NCBI GenBank assembly: GCA_022578965.1
Contig: MU400557.1
Location: forward strand, 186,001 to 250,000
From: Xylaria sp. FL1777
Lineage: Eukaryota > Ascomycota > Sordariomycetes > Xylariales > Xylariaceae
Direction of reading: 5' to 3'
Length of the DNA: 64,000 nucleotides
A program made the translations under genes and the position numbers. Positions 45,601 to 58,800 of the stretch are shown here, one piece after another (within the stretch, counting starts at the first letter, position 1; every line of letters starts with the position of its first letter). The notes under the pieces were generated by a model. It worked only from the letters and a program-made list of their open reading frames with translations. It had not been told where the DNA came from and made no database searches.

Positions 45601-48600
45601 GACAAGGGTCAATGAATGGTAGGCAAATAGGGAATGAAAAACCTGGTCATACGGTATGTTATGTTTGTTGATGCTTTCCTCCCTCGCTTTATGTCTCTGA
45701 CGTGCCGAGGTTCAGTGAATGGCAAAGACGGAATTATCTCCGTCCAGACAAATTAGTTCTCATGGTCGCCTCGAACCATAGGGCGTTTCTTTGTTCTCCC
45801 AATAAAAATGGAAAGGGATATGTCTTGGAATTATCCAAGTAGCCGGATTGTAGAATAATACCTCCTTTTGTCTCTGGGAAAAGATACCCATCTGAGCAGT
45901 AATGATGGATATCTAGTAGGGTATTTCAAATATACTTTCAGCCTACGAGACTAACAAGAAGGACAACGAACACATAATAGAAATAGTGAACTTCTGTATT
46001 TATGCCTACCCTACTCAATATCATGGCTAAACTAGGGAGGACAGGGGCCTTTTAATGACAGTAGGTACTCCAGGCGCAAGAGATACATATCTTGTGCAAC
46101 ACGATCTGGTACCAGTCCAGGTATCTAGTCTAGCTACCCGTCGGCCTAGCCCCAAACTGTTGTGTTACTGGTAACGATTTCCGGGGAAGCGCATATACCA
46201 TCCCATCCATCGCTGAAGTCCAGTCCAGTCCACACACACATAACACGGTACATCCTCCCTACTAGCCCAACTAACGTACTTTAGTCAAATTACGGTAAAT
46301 AAGCCCCGAAGCTTCGAGCTATGCATGTTTTTGTTACCCGCGGTCCAACAAAAGGCCACGTTATCACCGCGCCGATTCAAGTCGATCAAACCGAGTCAGC
46401 CCTTCCTCCTACACGCTATTTACTAGTAGCAGTCGCTCCTTTTTCCAAAACCCCCACTCCATTCGATAGAGGGTCGTGCCGGCGCGAGTGAGAAGTACAG
46501 AGAAGAAGAGGAGGGGAGGGAGGGTCTCCAGATCAAGGTTTCGCATTGTGACTTACGGTGTGGTACGGCACGGTACGTAGCGTAGCGGTTATCCGTCGGT
46601 GTCTGAATCTAGCTATTTGTCTACTGCGTATCCATAGTAAACAGAGGGGGAGGGGGGAGTGCGAATCACATTCTATAGAAGAGCAACAAACATGAGTCAC
46701 GATGGGCCAGTCGTGGGTGATCGACCAGATTCAGTCCCGGGTGGCTCGGATAGGAGCGTAAGGAAACTAAATCTTTTTAAACCTCCGAAGGATAGACTAG
46801 TTTGTATAATGGGCGGAAAAGGGTTGTATTATGGGGGTCTTTCACGAAATATGAGGGAGACGAATACCTAGGTATGATTTCCTGTCAAACAATATAAGAG
46901 CAAAAGTCCGCCCCACAACCAACAATGTGCCGAGGAGCGTAATACTTGGAGCGAGCCCATTTAGCTGTAGTAATTAAAAAGCAAGATTCGGGCACGGGAC
47001 CTGGCATGAAGGGGACACCAACGGGTGATACTGACCGAGGTGTGGGAGAAAAGGGGGGGCCCTAAGTCATTCACCCTATCTATCTCAACTGAATCATGGG
47101 GACATGCGTCGAGCAGTGCTGACATGGGCCCCAACGGTCAGATGAGCCTACCTAGCTTACGTTACGAAGCGCAGAAGAATTTACTGGCAAGATAGGGGTG
47201 AGATAGTAAAACGGAGGCGATCTATTGGACGGAGCCTGCGAGTTTGCGTTGGGTGGCCCTATAGTTTGGTTCTGACACGGCAAAAAAGGGAACTAGGAAC
47301 TTGGGAAACCCAACGGCTTTTCTATTGGATGCGACATTTAGGCATACAGCTGAGAAGAGGGGGGGATTCCATTGGATTAGGATAACCTAGGGGGGTTTTT
47401 GAACCGTGTCTTCGGAGGCGGTATTACTTACAATCATCACTCTCTCCACTTTCAGGCTGATACATACGCAATACGCAATACATACACGACTGACTAGTAG
47501 ATGTACTACTGGCTTCTATTTCTACCGATTCCGCACACCTTCGTGTCTTAGCATTCAACTATCGATTGAATGATGACTATTTGCTGCCCTGCTTTTTTTG
47601 TGTTTGGGTTGCAAGGAGTCCCCTCCTTCAAGAAACTCAGCCATACAGTTCTGGGAAGAATAACGAAAAATTGATTAAGTAGTTCAAGCGAGCAATTCCA
47701 TGGTCGGTTTGCGCCCATCAGAATTTGACTCCGTGCGCCGCCAGGATACCGCCGCCAACCTCAATGTACTAAGGAATGCTAGTGCTTTTGCGCCGGTATC
47801 TAGTGTACGTTCCCTTGATAGAATGTACTTGAAATTGACATTCCTCAAATAAGCCTGCTAAGAAAGAGGTGGGTGATGCTTGGAAAAGAGAGGATAGAGT
47901 TCCAGGGCACGGTACTCGGTGCATGACAGACGTACAGGAGCCAAAGAGGCTCTGCTTGCAAGTAATTCGAGAACGGGTCCGTGGTGCTATGAATAAGTGG
48001 TATAAACAATTTGAATAGGAAGTATATGCTTTAAATTTATATTATTCACGGATCTGTTGAGAATTTCAAGGATACCTTAGGATGAAATAAGTTTGCTTTG
48101 AACAAGAAAAGCTCCTCGGATCCCCTCGCTTACGCGGTATTTGACTAATACTATCGAATCGATCGTGGAAAATAACGCCTTCGTGAGCCATGAGTTCGAG
48201 TATAACAGAAAATTAAGCAAATCGTCGTTCGGATATTCGCCGCGAGGCAAGCCAATCTTTCCCCATTCCATCCACGATCGCCTCCCTGCCGGGAAAATAT
48301 TTAGAAATGAATAAAACACCCGGTAATAAACATGTACGCTTTGACTGAAGGTTGTCGAGAAGCCAGCATTTCATCTAAGGCGTTATGAACAGCCCAAGTC
48401 CCTCGTATCGCAAGTCAAAGCTCCTTTCATCTTTTGTTCCAACCCATACCCTCTCCTCATGCTGCGAAGTAATTTTCCCAAGGTGCTCGTGAACTTGTCG
48501 ATAAAAGCTGATGCCTGTTGCCTATATCATCTTCGTGAATGGGGATTATTTAGCACGAATCTGTGCCACAGCCAGCTGGCCAGCCAACTGACTCTAGGTC

Positions 48601-48676
48601 TATGCAGTAATTGTACTTAGGAAATGTGTTGGAGTAATGCCCACGTATGATTATGGTTAGAAATACGCAAAGGCAA
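42607..48676. other. 6-kb gene-free region
   Basis: No convincing gene on either strand. The F-box gene's 3' flank is at the left and the far 3' flank of the Zn2Cys6 gene at the right. Weak candidates, all without recognisable similarity, are a ~60-codon frame with no ATG near 42860-43030, a 57-codon ATG frame at ~47700 and an 80-codon minus frame at 48077-48319. Poly-A (14) lies at 44790-44803. Composition is not strikingly AT-rich. Confidence 0.45.
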
Positions 48677-50007
48677 TCATTTCGTACGACGATTCAACCG
48701 ACCCAACATATTCTGATCGATATCGTTACCCGAAGAATTTGAACTCATGATGTTTTCTAGATTCATCACCGAATTTCCCGGAGCGCTGCTGGCTGTAGCG
48801 CCAGATGGGCTGCCTCTGGGCGGGGGCGTCCTGTTGTCGAATCCCTGGTGGGGTATCGGTTGAGGTTGACTGGCTTGGAAGGGCTGTAAATGATTTGGAC
48901 TGCTGCTCGAAGGAGATCGACGTCGAGAGTTGTCGTCAGGGAACGTGTTAGGGGGCGGAAGACGGACTCCATGATCGTCCGACATCCTGTGGCGCCTCCT
49001 GGTATTTTCTGGTCTGTCCTCCCAATATGAACTATTTGAACCGGTGGGGGATGGAAGTGGCTGCTCATAGTGCGGTGTAGTAGCCTGGTAATTTGTTCCA
49101 GGAGCATAGTTAGCTGGCCCTGCTCCTAATGGTTGGCCATATGCTCCAAACAACTGCACGCCTGGTGGAACACCATTTGGCAATGCCGATACTGGGACAA
49201 ACGCGGTGGACGAAGTGGACGAAACAGGCTGAAAAACACATTCTTGGTTCATTTTGATACAGTTTGTGCACTTTCCTCCCGGTGAATTAGCGTAGCCGCT
49301 GCAACGAATCTAAATCCATGTTAGTAATCAAGTTTCTTTACCGAGGTTCCTGCCGCAACTAGGCCTAATAATTTTCCTACCTTTCTCCTCCTACAGTATT
49401 TGCACGCAATAGACGTCCGTTGTCTAGGAGCAGACTGCCCATGCGAAATAACCGCGCCCACTGCTGGGCCGCCTCTTGCATAATCTGGTCCGTAGGAACC
49501 AGGAGGACCGCGGTCTTGGCGGTAGCCGTAATCGTACGTGTTGGCTCCTCCGGTGAAAGACCCAGTGCTCTGGGCAGCATAATAAGCCTGAGCACGGGGG
49601 TCTGGAGGAAAGCTACTCCTGGGATCTTGAGCATGCGGTTGGACAGGCGGAAGAGAGTAGGACTGGTGAGGAGCACCCGGAGGAGGATAGATACTGCCAC
49701 TACCCGCGGGAGAGTAAGGCGGCGCGGGTACGCCACTGGGAGGAGGCGGATACCCGTTGCTAGAGGTAGGAGACGGGCCATAGCCCGAGGCTCTTGGGTC
49801 CCAAGATCTGGCACTCGGCGGGCCGTACATATCAGGTCGATCTTGAATCGACGGCAAGGTCACTGTGCTTGATGCCATTTGTGGCCGAGGATGGTGTGGA
49901 ATAGACCTTGAGCGTTCGTCTTCCTCACTAGGAACGGATGGATATTGAGAGTCGTCGTATTGGTCGTGTCTAGGTAAATGTCCCTTGCTCCGATGGTCTC
50001 CTGCCAT
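48677..50007 (-). CDS. Zn2Cys6 fungal transcription factor
   Basis: Two exons on the minus strand, 50007-49381 and 49309-48677; ~419 aa. The intron has donor GTAGGA, a textbook TACTAAC branch and acceptor TTTAG. It splits the zinc cluster after CKYCRRRK. The joined cluster is CX2CX6CX10CX2CX6C (C202, C205, C212, C223, C226, C233), so both zinc-binding halves are complete. Upstream (~60-190) is a Pro/Gly/Tyr/Ser-rich low-complexity region; downstream is VPVSALPNGVPPGVQLFGAYGQP and more low complexity, ending DIDQNMLGRLNRR, which I recall as conserved in this family. The usual fungal_trans middle-homology domain is absent, so this is a compact regulator with the cluster placed centrally. Its targets are unknown. 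Confidence 0.9.
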
Positions 50008-51100
50008 ACTACGCCAAGGGACTCAACAGAGGCGCCAGTTCGAGGTCTAGTTGACGACGAACCAAACGGCCTGAGGTCGTGGTAGGTAATAGGCGCCTAG
50101 TGTGGCGTATACTTGGCGTATACTAATAATATTCAGGAAGGATATATCGCTGCCTTATTTCCAGTGGCAAATACAAATTTTTTCCCAACCAAATCCAGCA
50201 ATGGCTGACAACCATGACGAGGTCCACAAGACAAACGTTAGGATATAGACGACATGAGATAATGAAGGTGGAATTATCTCAGGTCTAAAGTTAGTTAGCT
50301 ATGTCGATGTTCTCCAGCTTCGTATAGACGATGAGATTGCGCCGAGGTAACGGCGGCTGACTCAGTATGCAAAGATGGCACTATGCGATGATGCGAGAAA
50401 GAATGAATTCTAAAATACGAGGGGCGGCGTGGAAGGATATTATTAAAAGGGAACGAGAACACAGGTCTTTAGGTGAGAAGAAGGGAATTGATGGTGTGGA
50501 GGAGAGAAGAGCGGGTGAGAGTGGGAAAGTGTGAAAGTTGGATGGCAGCAGCAATAGGCAATAAGTAAGTAATAATAAGTGGTGAGCGAAGGCCTGAGCC
50601 TGCTCGGGGTCGTGGCCGAGTTGTTGCTTGCAGAAATTGGGTGCAGGGTGGAGTTGGCGGGGCTTACCGTGTCCTGGTGGATGAATGGATGGGTTATGGG
50701 TTATGGGTTATAGCGAGGTACCTAATGGCTCCATGGGATGGATTACAGTGGGCTCGGCGCGCAGCAGTAGCAGCGGTACGGTGCCGGGATTGTAGTGCGC
50801 TGAGGTAGTAGGTACAAGCCTGCGGAACTCATAGGTACTTAGGCTCCTGAGTACCTGCCGTAGGTACTGCCTAGACCCCCCCCTGTTGCTGGAGAAGAGC
50901 CCTGGCCCTCCCTGGCTCGGGAAGGGGTGGTTCGGATGACGGAGGCGGAGACTGGCACTCGTGCGTGTACCTTAAAATTCCTGTGGCGCCGGCAAAGGAG
51001 CGCTCGACTCTCTCACCTGGAGCGAGTGCGGGATCACCCTTGGTATTTCACCTGGGTACTTCACCTTGTTATTTGACCTTGAAATTCATCACAAAGGGCC
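50008..51100 (-). promoter_or_regulatory. Promoter and leader of the Zn2Cys6 gene
   Basis: On the minus strand the first ~550 bases upstream of the start codon are CT-rich (GA-rich on +, e.g. around 50395-50560), typical of a fungal 5' UTR/start region. Further out are a GGGTTAT tandem repeat (50691-50711) and TAGG-type tracts (~50795-50875). The exact promoter is not identifiable. Confidence 0.45.
50691..50711. repeat. GGGTTAT tandem repeat, three units
   Basis: Three perfect 7-bp units. It differs from the TTAGGG telomere repeat and is internal, so no telomeric origin is claimed. Confidence 0.8.
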
Positions 51101-53424
51101 ACACAACAACAAATTTATAACTTGGGAGGCCCCGAGAACGCGTGCAGTTAGATAGCGAGTGGGAACAAATCTCAAGAAACTTAGCTGCCTTTCTAAGTCA
51201 GAGGGAGGAAGTGTGGTAGTAAACCAGCTATGAGTGCTAGTTCATCTGAGCTCGAGGAATGCTGTTCTCTATATATATGGTTATACAACAACGCCAAGGA
51301 CGAAGCGAGAACAGCTACTGATAACAGCGGGAGAACAGGAACGACCTAGCAATAAAGATGCGTCTAAACACTCGTATTCTCCTTCCCTAATCACCAAAGC
51401 ACATACATGCGAGTAAGATTTAGGTATTTATTGGTGACAAAAGAAATTAATGACATGGCGCTGTTAGGATCGCCTGCAGTCACTGTATAGAGGACAACCA
51501 ATCGAGTACATCGATACAAGACACTCGATGGCTCGGGAGCAAAGCAGACGGGAGGGGGAGAGACACTGGACAAGGAGGCCCGGGCCGGTTGTATCAGGGA
51601 GATAGTGCCGACCCAGTTAGATAGATATGCCGCCAGGTGCGTATAACTCGGCGGGCTAGGAACCAAGAATATGGGTAAGGACTTCAACGGATACTAGGTA
51701 GTCATACCAAGTACTCCAGAGGAGCATTGGCGCGAATAAGAACAATGGGACTTGGGATCATAGCCAAATTATGTCACGAGGTCGACAAGCACCATTCAAC
51801 AAGAACTCCCTCAAGGATAGAGGTACGAAAAAGGAACAAGAAAACGACCTTGGAGACAAGAGTAAATATTTCGGCGACGTACCTTTGTCTTGCTTGTCGG
51901 ACCGCCTCGCTTGGGAAACACAGATAATGATGACCATAGGGCGTGGAAGATAGATTGTGGTTAGTATCTACCGGTAGCGTAAATCGTATATTAGATGGTT
52001 TCAGCATCCAAACGGTTTCTTAAAGATGTTCTTAATTGTATTAGAGAGGTGGAGCAGCATACATACTTACGTACTAAAATCAGGAAGAACGAGGGTCGAG
52101 TGGCGTCACCGTAGTATTATTCTGAAAATCCGATGACCTCTTTGGCCACACACAGGCACATCTCTCAGCTAGTGCGGGTTCTCATGACCCGGTAACAATG
52201 TATCTGGATTTTCTGGGGTGGGCTGAGAATCCGAGACGGTGAGTTGCATTGGTCGAGAGCGGGACCCATGGGAGATCAGCTCGTGGTTGATTACTGCGCG
52301 TGGTGGTGGCCGGCTTGGCTTGACGCTAGACAGCTTGCTGGGACAGATTTGGAGGAGTTAATCCGCCGCTAATCGAGTAATTCATCGATCGGTACACAGG
52401 TATCAGCTACGCGACAACCCTGTGTCGAACCGGTGGGTACACGAGGAAGTCCCTTTATTTTATGTCTTTCCTCTTCTTTCCACTCCTAGTCTGTTAATTT
52501 TGCTTCCCTCCTGTTCTCGTTTGAGCATTGCGAACAGAGGGACGGCGCCACGGCCCAGGAAAGCGTGCTCTGCCCGAGATGCTGGTAGAGACGTTGATTG
52601 GCTGGTATACCGGGGAGTCTCGTGCTGTGAGTCGCTGGATCGAGTGGTTCGCTCGGCAGGCTGGTGTGTTTGGTGGCTCGAAGGAGTCGACTCCCACGTA
52701 GTCCCACGGACGGAAACGAAGTGGTGGGTGTGGGTAAACCATCCTGACGGAACACATTCGGCTGTCATGCTCTGCCAGCCCAACAGGGCCGCGGATGATA
52801 ACGGGCGGCCAGATAAGACACGGCATAGGGCCTGCGAGTGTCATGCTGGTCCTGAATATACATGTATGTACAGGTGTACCTAGCAGGGGACCTACACTAG
52901 GTACTCGATGACCACCACGGTGTGCGGCACGTCGTACCAATGCAGACAAGCGACATACACAGGATAGGTTGGATTGAGTAGGATATTCAGGATGGCGCAC
53001 TAGTAATGATGGAGTGTAGTGTAGTGTTAGTTAAGCCACCGTCTTCGAGGCCTCTGACCCCTGCCTCGAGGAGGTTGTCGTCATGCGCGTGATTGAAACT
53101 AGATGCGACGATTCTTTATTAGACAAGATGGAGTTGAGAGATTGGACGAGGGGGGATGGAGACGGCGTGAGGTGAGTGAATTGGGGGGTTGTGCCTAATG
53201 CGCCAAATGGTGGGGGAGCAGGAGGGCGTTCACAGGGATCCCGTAGCGCAGGCGTTGTTCTAAACAAGCCAAGTCTCCAGGGGGTGTTTGGGCGCATACT
53301 TTTCACGCCTTAATCGCGGACAAACCGTCTGGCTGGTACGGGTCGCAGGATTGGCCGCAGAATTGAGGCTTGGGATGATTCTGGGCCGGTTAGCCCCATT
53401 GTAATTGCAGCATGTACTGCGTAC

Positions 53425-53490
53425 CTACTGTGCACAGACTACCTACCTAGGTACTTACTTACTGACTTACTGACTGACTTACACTACGTA
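53425..53490. repeat. CCTA/CTTA/CTGA microsatellite tract
   Basis: CTACCTACCTAGGTACTTACTTACTGACTTACTGACTGACTTAC-like sequence, a mixed tetranucleotide tract. I describe it by its units: CCTA, CTTA and CTGA. Confidence 0.75.
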
Positions 53491-54097
53491 CGTCGCCTAC
53501 CGAGCCCAGGCACTACTTGCAATCTAGTCCGACCGAGGCAGGTTGGATGGCCTTGGATGGATTCTCAACAACAGCTTCCTGCACATCCTGTGCCACGTTT
53601 ATCTGGCCTTTGCAAGCTGAGTCATGCATCATCTCGTTACTCTGTGGCTAGTTGCTGCGTAAAGCAAGAAAGCAGAAATGCCCCTGAAACTCGTGTATGT
53701 CCAGGTATATTGTGGGGGACAGTAATGCTAATTTCGGTTTTCCCCGAATTCGTTGCTTCAACTGCCCTACAGTATGATACTTGTACCTGGTGCAGGAGGT
53801 GTACCTCTCTCATTCACATAGGTACTGGCCTTTTCGCTCACAGACTTACGGTGCGCCTGTTATTGTAGCTACAGTATAATATGCTGGGTATGCCTATAGT
53901 AATTCGAGAGAATGCCTGACCAGATGTGCCACACCTTCACCGCAATATGCGGATGTTGGAAACCCTGACGTATCCTTCAGGTATCGTGGAGCTCAATTCT
54001 GCGTACGAAGTTATAAGTAGGCCGGTATCTGCTGGCTGGTTGGGGTTGGTACAACACGTAAGTATTCGTGTTACTTAACGACAAGACCCAGGTTTCC

Positions 54098-54115
54098 AAA
54101 AAAAAAAAAAAAAAA
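54098..54115. repeat. Poly-A run of 18
   Basis: Uninterrupted A tract on the + strand. No retrocopy is recognisable before it. Confidence 0.9.
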
Positions 54116-57100
54116 TCTAATAAGCCGTCCCGCATCAAAGCTTTTGTGGCGCACTTGTGCGGTGCATCATCATCAATTGAGGCGACCTTCCAAAGTCTTG
54201 CGCACGCGTTATACGGGTAGTATATCTGACTGGACAATACTCTCTGCCTTTGTTGTACCGCATAGCTCGGGGGTAAACGGAGTTTGCTCGTCGTCTTGGG
54301 GTTTCTGCCGATCCCACGAAGCGAGAAAAAAGCGAGAAAAAGGCGGGCGTGCTCTGTTGCAACGGGGAGGCCTATCGGCTTCAAATTAGTTGCGGTATGC
54401 GGTATACGTAGACATATACCGGTAATGAGAGGATTAGGAGAACGTGTATTATAGGGTGGGAGTGGCTAGCGTTCAGTCCTTGACCATGCACTAACAACTA
54501 ATGCCTTACGCGCCGTCTCCCGTCAAACCCCAATCCCCGTCTCCCGGCGCAGTAGACAGGTAGTCAGACGTCGTTCAATACCATGTTGATAATCGGGGAT
54601 GCTGGCTAGCCATGGGCTTACGCTTTCCTCTGCGATCTGCAATCCAGGGCGGTTAGGTGTAGATAGTCCAGTATGTATGAGAGTCAGCTGATAGATAGAA
54701 GTTGATAGTCATCGCCAAGGTACTGCTGCTGTCTGACGCAGTGGATTTCCGCCATGGGACGATGCGGAGACGAAGTCGAGATGGGAATTACTATGACAAC
54801 AAATGGACCAACTTAACTACCGAGATGGCTTTAAATCAGCGGTGGTTTAAATTCCCGTCCACGCGAGATCTTGGGTATGGTGGTCCTCTCGCCACGACAA
54901 CGTGCGTTTGTCTGATCTGTTTGATCGGGCCGCGTTGGACCAAGTACCGAGTGTCTGCCTGCTTATTGTTTCCGTGCCCCGTCATGCCACCGATGCTGGG
55001 TAAGTCTTTACGGGGAAGGACGGCGAGCAGAGTGACCAACAAGACAACTGGCCTTACTCTTCATGGACCCTTGACCTAGCTGAAGGACACCAGGTTTCGG
55101 AGCTTATGGGGGTGGACAAGAGGCACCGAGCCAAATATACTAGGTGCCTATTTCATGAGTCGGTCAACTGACTGATTACAGCAGGAGAATGCAGTGTAGT
55201 AAGAATACCGAGCCCTCGTGGATGGTCAAGATGCAATGCCGGTCCGGCAGGCACATCAATACATCACGCGGTAACCCACTTAAACCTGGAAATACGTGTT
55301 AATTAATCGGTGATCAACGTGTGCTTCTCTAGTCCCTAGCCCCTGGGCAGCAGAACTGGGGAAGGATCGCGCGACCTACCTACCTGAGGCTAGTCACCCG
55401 ATGCACGCAACACAAAACGCAACGGGTGTGCCCTTTTTGGCGCTGCCCTCTTTCGGGTGTTACGGGACTCGTTGTTCACAAATGACATGAGAGGTGGACC
55501 GTCCCGGGGCTCTGGCTCCCGGCTTGCTTTTTGCTCGCGCCCTCGAGCCGAGCCTCGCCTGCTGGAGACCAGGATCACGGGTCCCCGAGGTTCGGGATAT
55601 TTCTACGGGTTTCTAACCGTGGGCTGGCGGTGGCTGCTCGTTGAGAGAGCCGTCTGCCTTAGTGGGTGGGCTCGGTATTCACTGTCTCGTGGTTCCCTCT
55701 TCTACACGTACGCGCTACACGTGGGCACACCGCCGCTTTGACTGACTGCTTGACAGTTGTGTTGTTAGTGGATTCCCATCCGTTGCAGGTGCGGTGAGCG
55801 TGTTGGTTGGCTTGGATGGCCGCCTGGGTCCCTTGAACCCTGCCCACTCCTGCGCAGTTTTCCCAATGCGTTCAGAAGGAGTGGGCGCCGAGAGCTCCAA
55901 GGGCCGTTCTGCGCTAGCGGGCTTCCTTAGAAGCAGCAGGGAATGCGGCAAGCAAGGAATGGCGGGCGGATAGATCCCAACCAGGTGGCTCACACGGGGT
56001 GGCCCGAAACTCTGATCAAGGCTGCAGAAGCGCGCATCCCGAACGCTGTGACTGTTTGCTGGCGCACTGGCTAAATGTGACCAAAGAACCTCGCATAGGC
56101 TCCCTTCGTTTTGACTGATCACGAATGCATGATACTTGCCAGATATATCCCAATAAGCTACCCGGGTCGACGAGCCGAGAAGCGAGATTCAGGTACCTAG
56201 AATTTCATTTCTCCTGTAGTAAAGACAGGGCGAGCGGAAAGACGGCGAGCTATGGGGATGAACGAATAGAACAAAGCCAGCCGCTTGTCCCTTCCAGCGA
56301 ATGTCGCTCATGTACGAGTGAAGCTGTATTGCTGTCTTTTTGAGCACATCCACTTACGCAGTATTGTGCGTCTGGGCATCAAGACGATCGAGCCCAGAAT
56401 TAGCGCGTCTATGGCATTGATTAGGATTCAGCAAGGTAGCTCCAGGAAACTAGGGAGCATTCGCTCGGTTAGCGAGGCGTTGTCACAAGTTTGCAGGAAG
56501 ATGCGGCGAGGCCCGGTCCATGACGTTCGTTCTACATTGCAAAAGGACACAACTCAGCTATTATGGGTTGTTTCTTCCTGTTGGCTATTCTTACCAGGCA
56601 GGAATGAACGCCAAACCGAAGAGACATTGCAATTTGTTTTCATTTTATTTATCAATCCTTTTCCGTTTGCCCAGAGGTAACTTTCACGTGCAAGCAAATG
56701 GGCGGTCTCTCAGCGTAGCGCAAGGATATAAAACTCGCATAATCCCTCGTTATACCCGACACACCCTCAGGTAATACTAGGCCCAAAATAAGAATTGCCA
56801 GGCTTGAGGCAGAGTTCTGGGCTGAGCTTGAGCATCCATCGTGTTATGATGTACCGAAGCTAGCAACACCCACATTACCTTGGCACATCGTAGCTCGCCG
56901 CTGAAAGTATCTTCCTCTGTTTGAGAAACGGGCATTGGGCTTTTGCTTCCTTGTGTATCATGATTGTCGCACACCGGAACGAGGCGGATGAGATGTTGGG
57001 AAGTCGTCTAGATTTGGAGCCTCGCTGCTTGTGACCGTGGCGGATAACGTTTTTGTCGCACACGAGGTTCGTTCACTCCTAAACGGTTCATGTGTGTCTT

Positions 57101-58745
57101 CTATGGATTCCCCACCACATGTACACATACCGTAGCACCTACTGGCGTAGTATACCTCCATGTAGGGCTAAGACACCTTAACGAAACTCTTCGCAAAAGC
57201 TCAGGCATGTCGATAGATGGCCATATCGGGGTATGGCGGCACTCTCGGTTCTTTACTTCTATCTTCGTAGTTGAAATGCTACGTTGAACACGGGCTACGT
57301 TTAGTCACTTTTATACCCTGTACCCGGGCCAGCATTTACAGGCCTCGGCCCTACACTACTTTATCGGCGAGAGCACGGACGAGAAATATACGTGTGCGCA
57401 CGGGATATGCTTACACCGTGGCAGTGACCGTGGCAATATTACACATGCCTAGGTAGCCATAGCCCATAGCTAGCGCTGTATGTAGTAGAAGACAGTTGCA
57501 CGAACGAGCCGTCTTGCGCAGAGTGCATGTTGCTTCCGGTCCGCGCAGCAGGGCAAACGCATGGTTGGTAGCATGAGCAATGATATCAGCGTTTAAGCTG
57601 CTCGTTTGCAGACACCGTAGGTCCTCTAGTGTAGAACCGCAAACCGGGGCCGCATGGGCTTTCCACGGTTCCGAGTGCCCAGGTGGTCAATCCACACACC
57701 GAGGGTCGGAACATTGCGGAGCTTCCATCGTCATGGTAGCAACGAGAGTACCGGTACGTGCATGGACAGAGACCACTTACTACGTACTGCGTAGGGGAGG
57801 GCCACATGTACTTTACGCATATGTGGAGGCATAAAACGAGCGGGAAAAATAGAACGGCAGAACGGAGAAACAACCAAAAGAACGTCAGTGCATGAACTAG
57901 AGGTGCAACAATTATTAGATTGCAGCAAGCTGGAACAGGGGATCTCTAGGGATCCATCCACACGGGACAAACAGACAGGCAGGGACACACCTACTGCGTC
58001 CAGGGACATACAGAAGGACGGCCAGGCCAGCCAGATGACAGATAGCGTCAGCGTCAGTGCGCTTTGTCTGCCTCCGCTACAGCGCCGACTGATGCCGCAA
58101 AATTCCCGAGCTTCTGACGGAGTGCGGGTGGGTAAGAATAGGGTGCCATTGGTTGACGATACGAAACTCGAGGAATCTCAGAGGCTTGCGCCCCGCGTGC
58201 GCATGCTGGAACGACGATGCCCAACACGACTCAGAATCCATGGTCATTATTATTAGCATACCACGGTGGATCTATACTATATCCGCCGTGCGCAGAAGAC
58301 GGTCTGTTTTAAAGGCCTACGCATAGCTATTTGTAGGTACTGTCCATCCAGTCAGTATAGTTGTCGACGCGCAACACTCGTCCATCGCCAAACAGGTTTT
58401 TGGCAGCAGGGTCGCAACCGTGTCACGGCCAACTCAGTTGGTAGTGTAGCTGTTGGCTAGACGGCTTCCCCAGACGGCCCAAAGGTAGGTATCCCACCCG
58501 TGATGTATGCTGCGTACATGCTCCTCCTCCTTGTGCGCAATCCAACATCGAAGCGCCCATGCATGCCGTTCCGTGTCCTGCACGATTCCTTGATGATGGC
58601 ATGTGCAGCTGACAAGGTGCGACGCAACACAAACGATGCTCCCAGCAAGAGGTTCGATCGACACCCTCCGCGCGGGCATGATCTCGGTCCAACCACCCAA
58701 GATTATTGATTATTGTATACTATGCAGTACATGGCGCAAGTCACA

Positions 58746-58800
58746 GCATGTAGGTAGGTAGTAGGTAGTGTAGTATATGCGCAGGTGCGTAGGTAAATGA
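58746..58800. repeat. TAGG microsatellite tract
   Basis: GTAGGTAGGTAGTAGGTAGTG-type run in the gene-free right end. Confidence 0.75.

Noticed and set aside
50691..50711. Interstitial telomere repeat
   Set aside because: The unit is GGGTTAT, not TTAGGG, with only three copies.
54098..54115. An 18-A run as the tail of a retrocopy or retroelement
   Set aside because: No coding remnant or target-site duplication is recognisable before it. A plain homopolymer is simpler.
55715..56122. A 135-codon minus-strand frame
   Set aside because: Overlaps other open frames, has no motifs and no leader or splice pattern on that strand.
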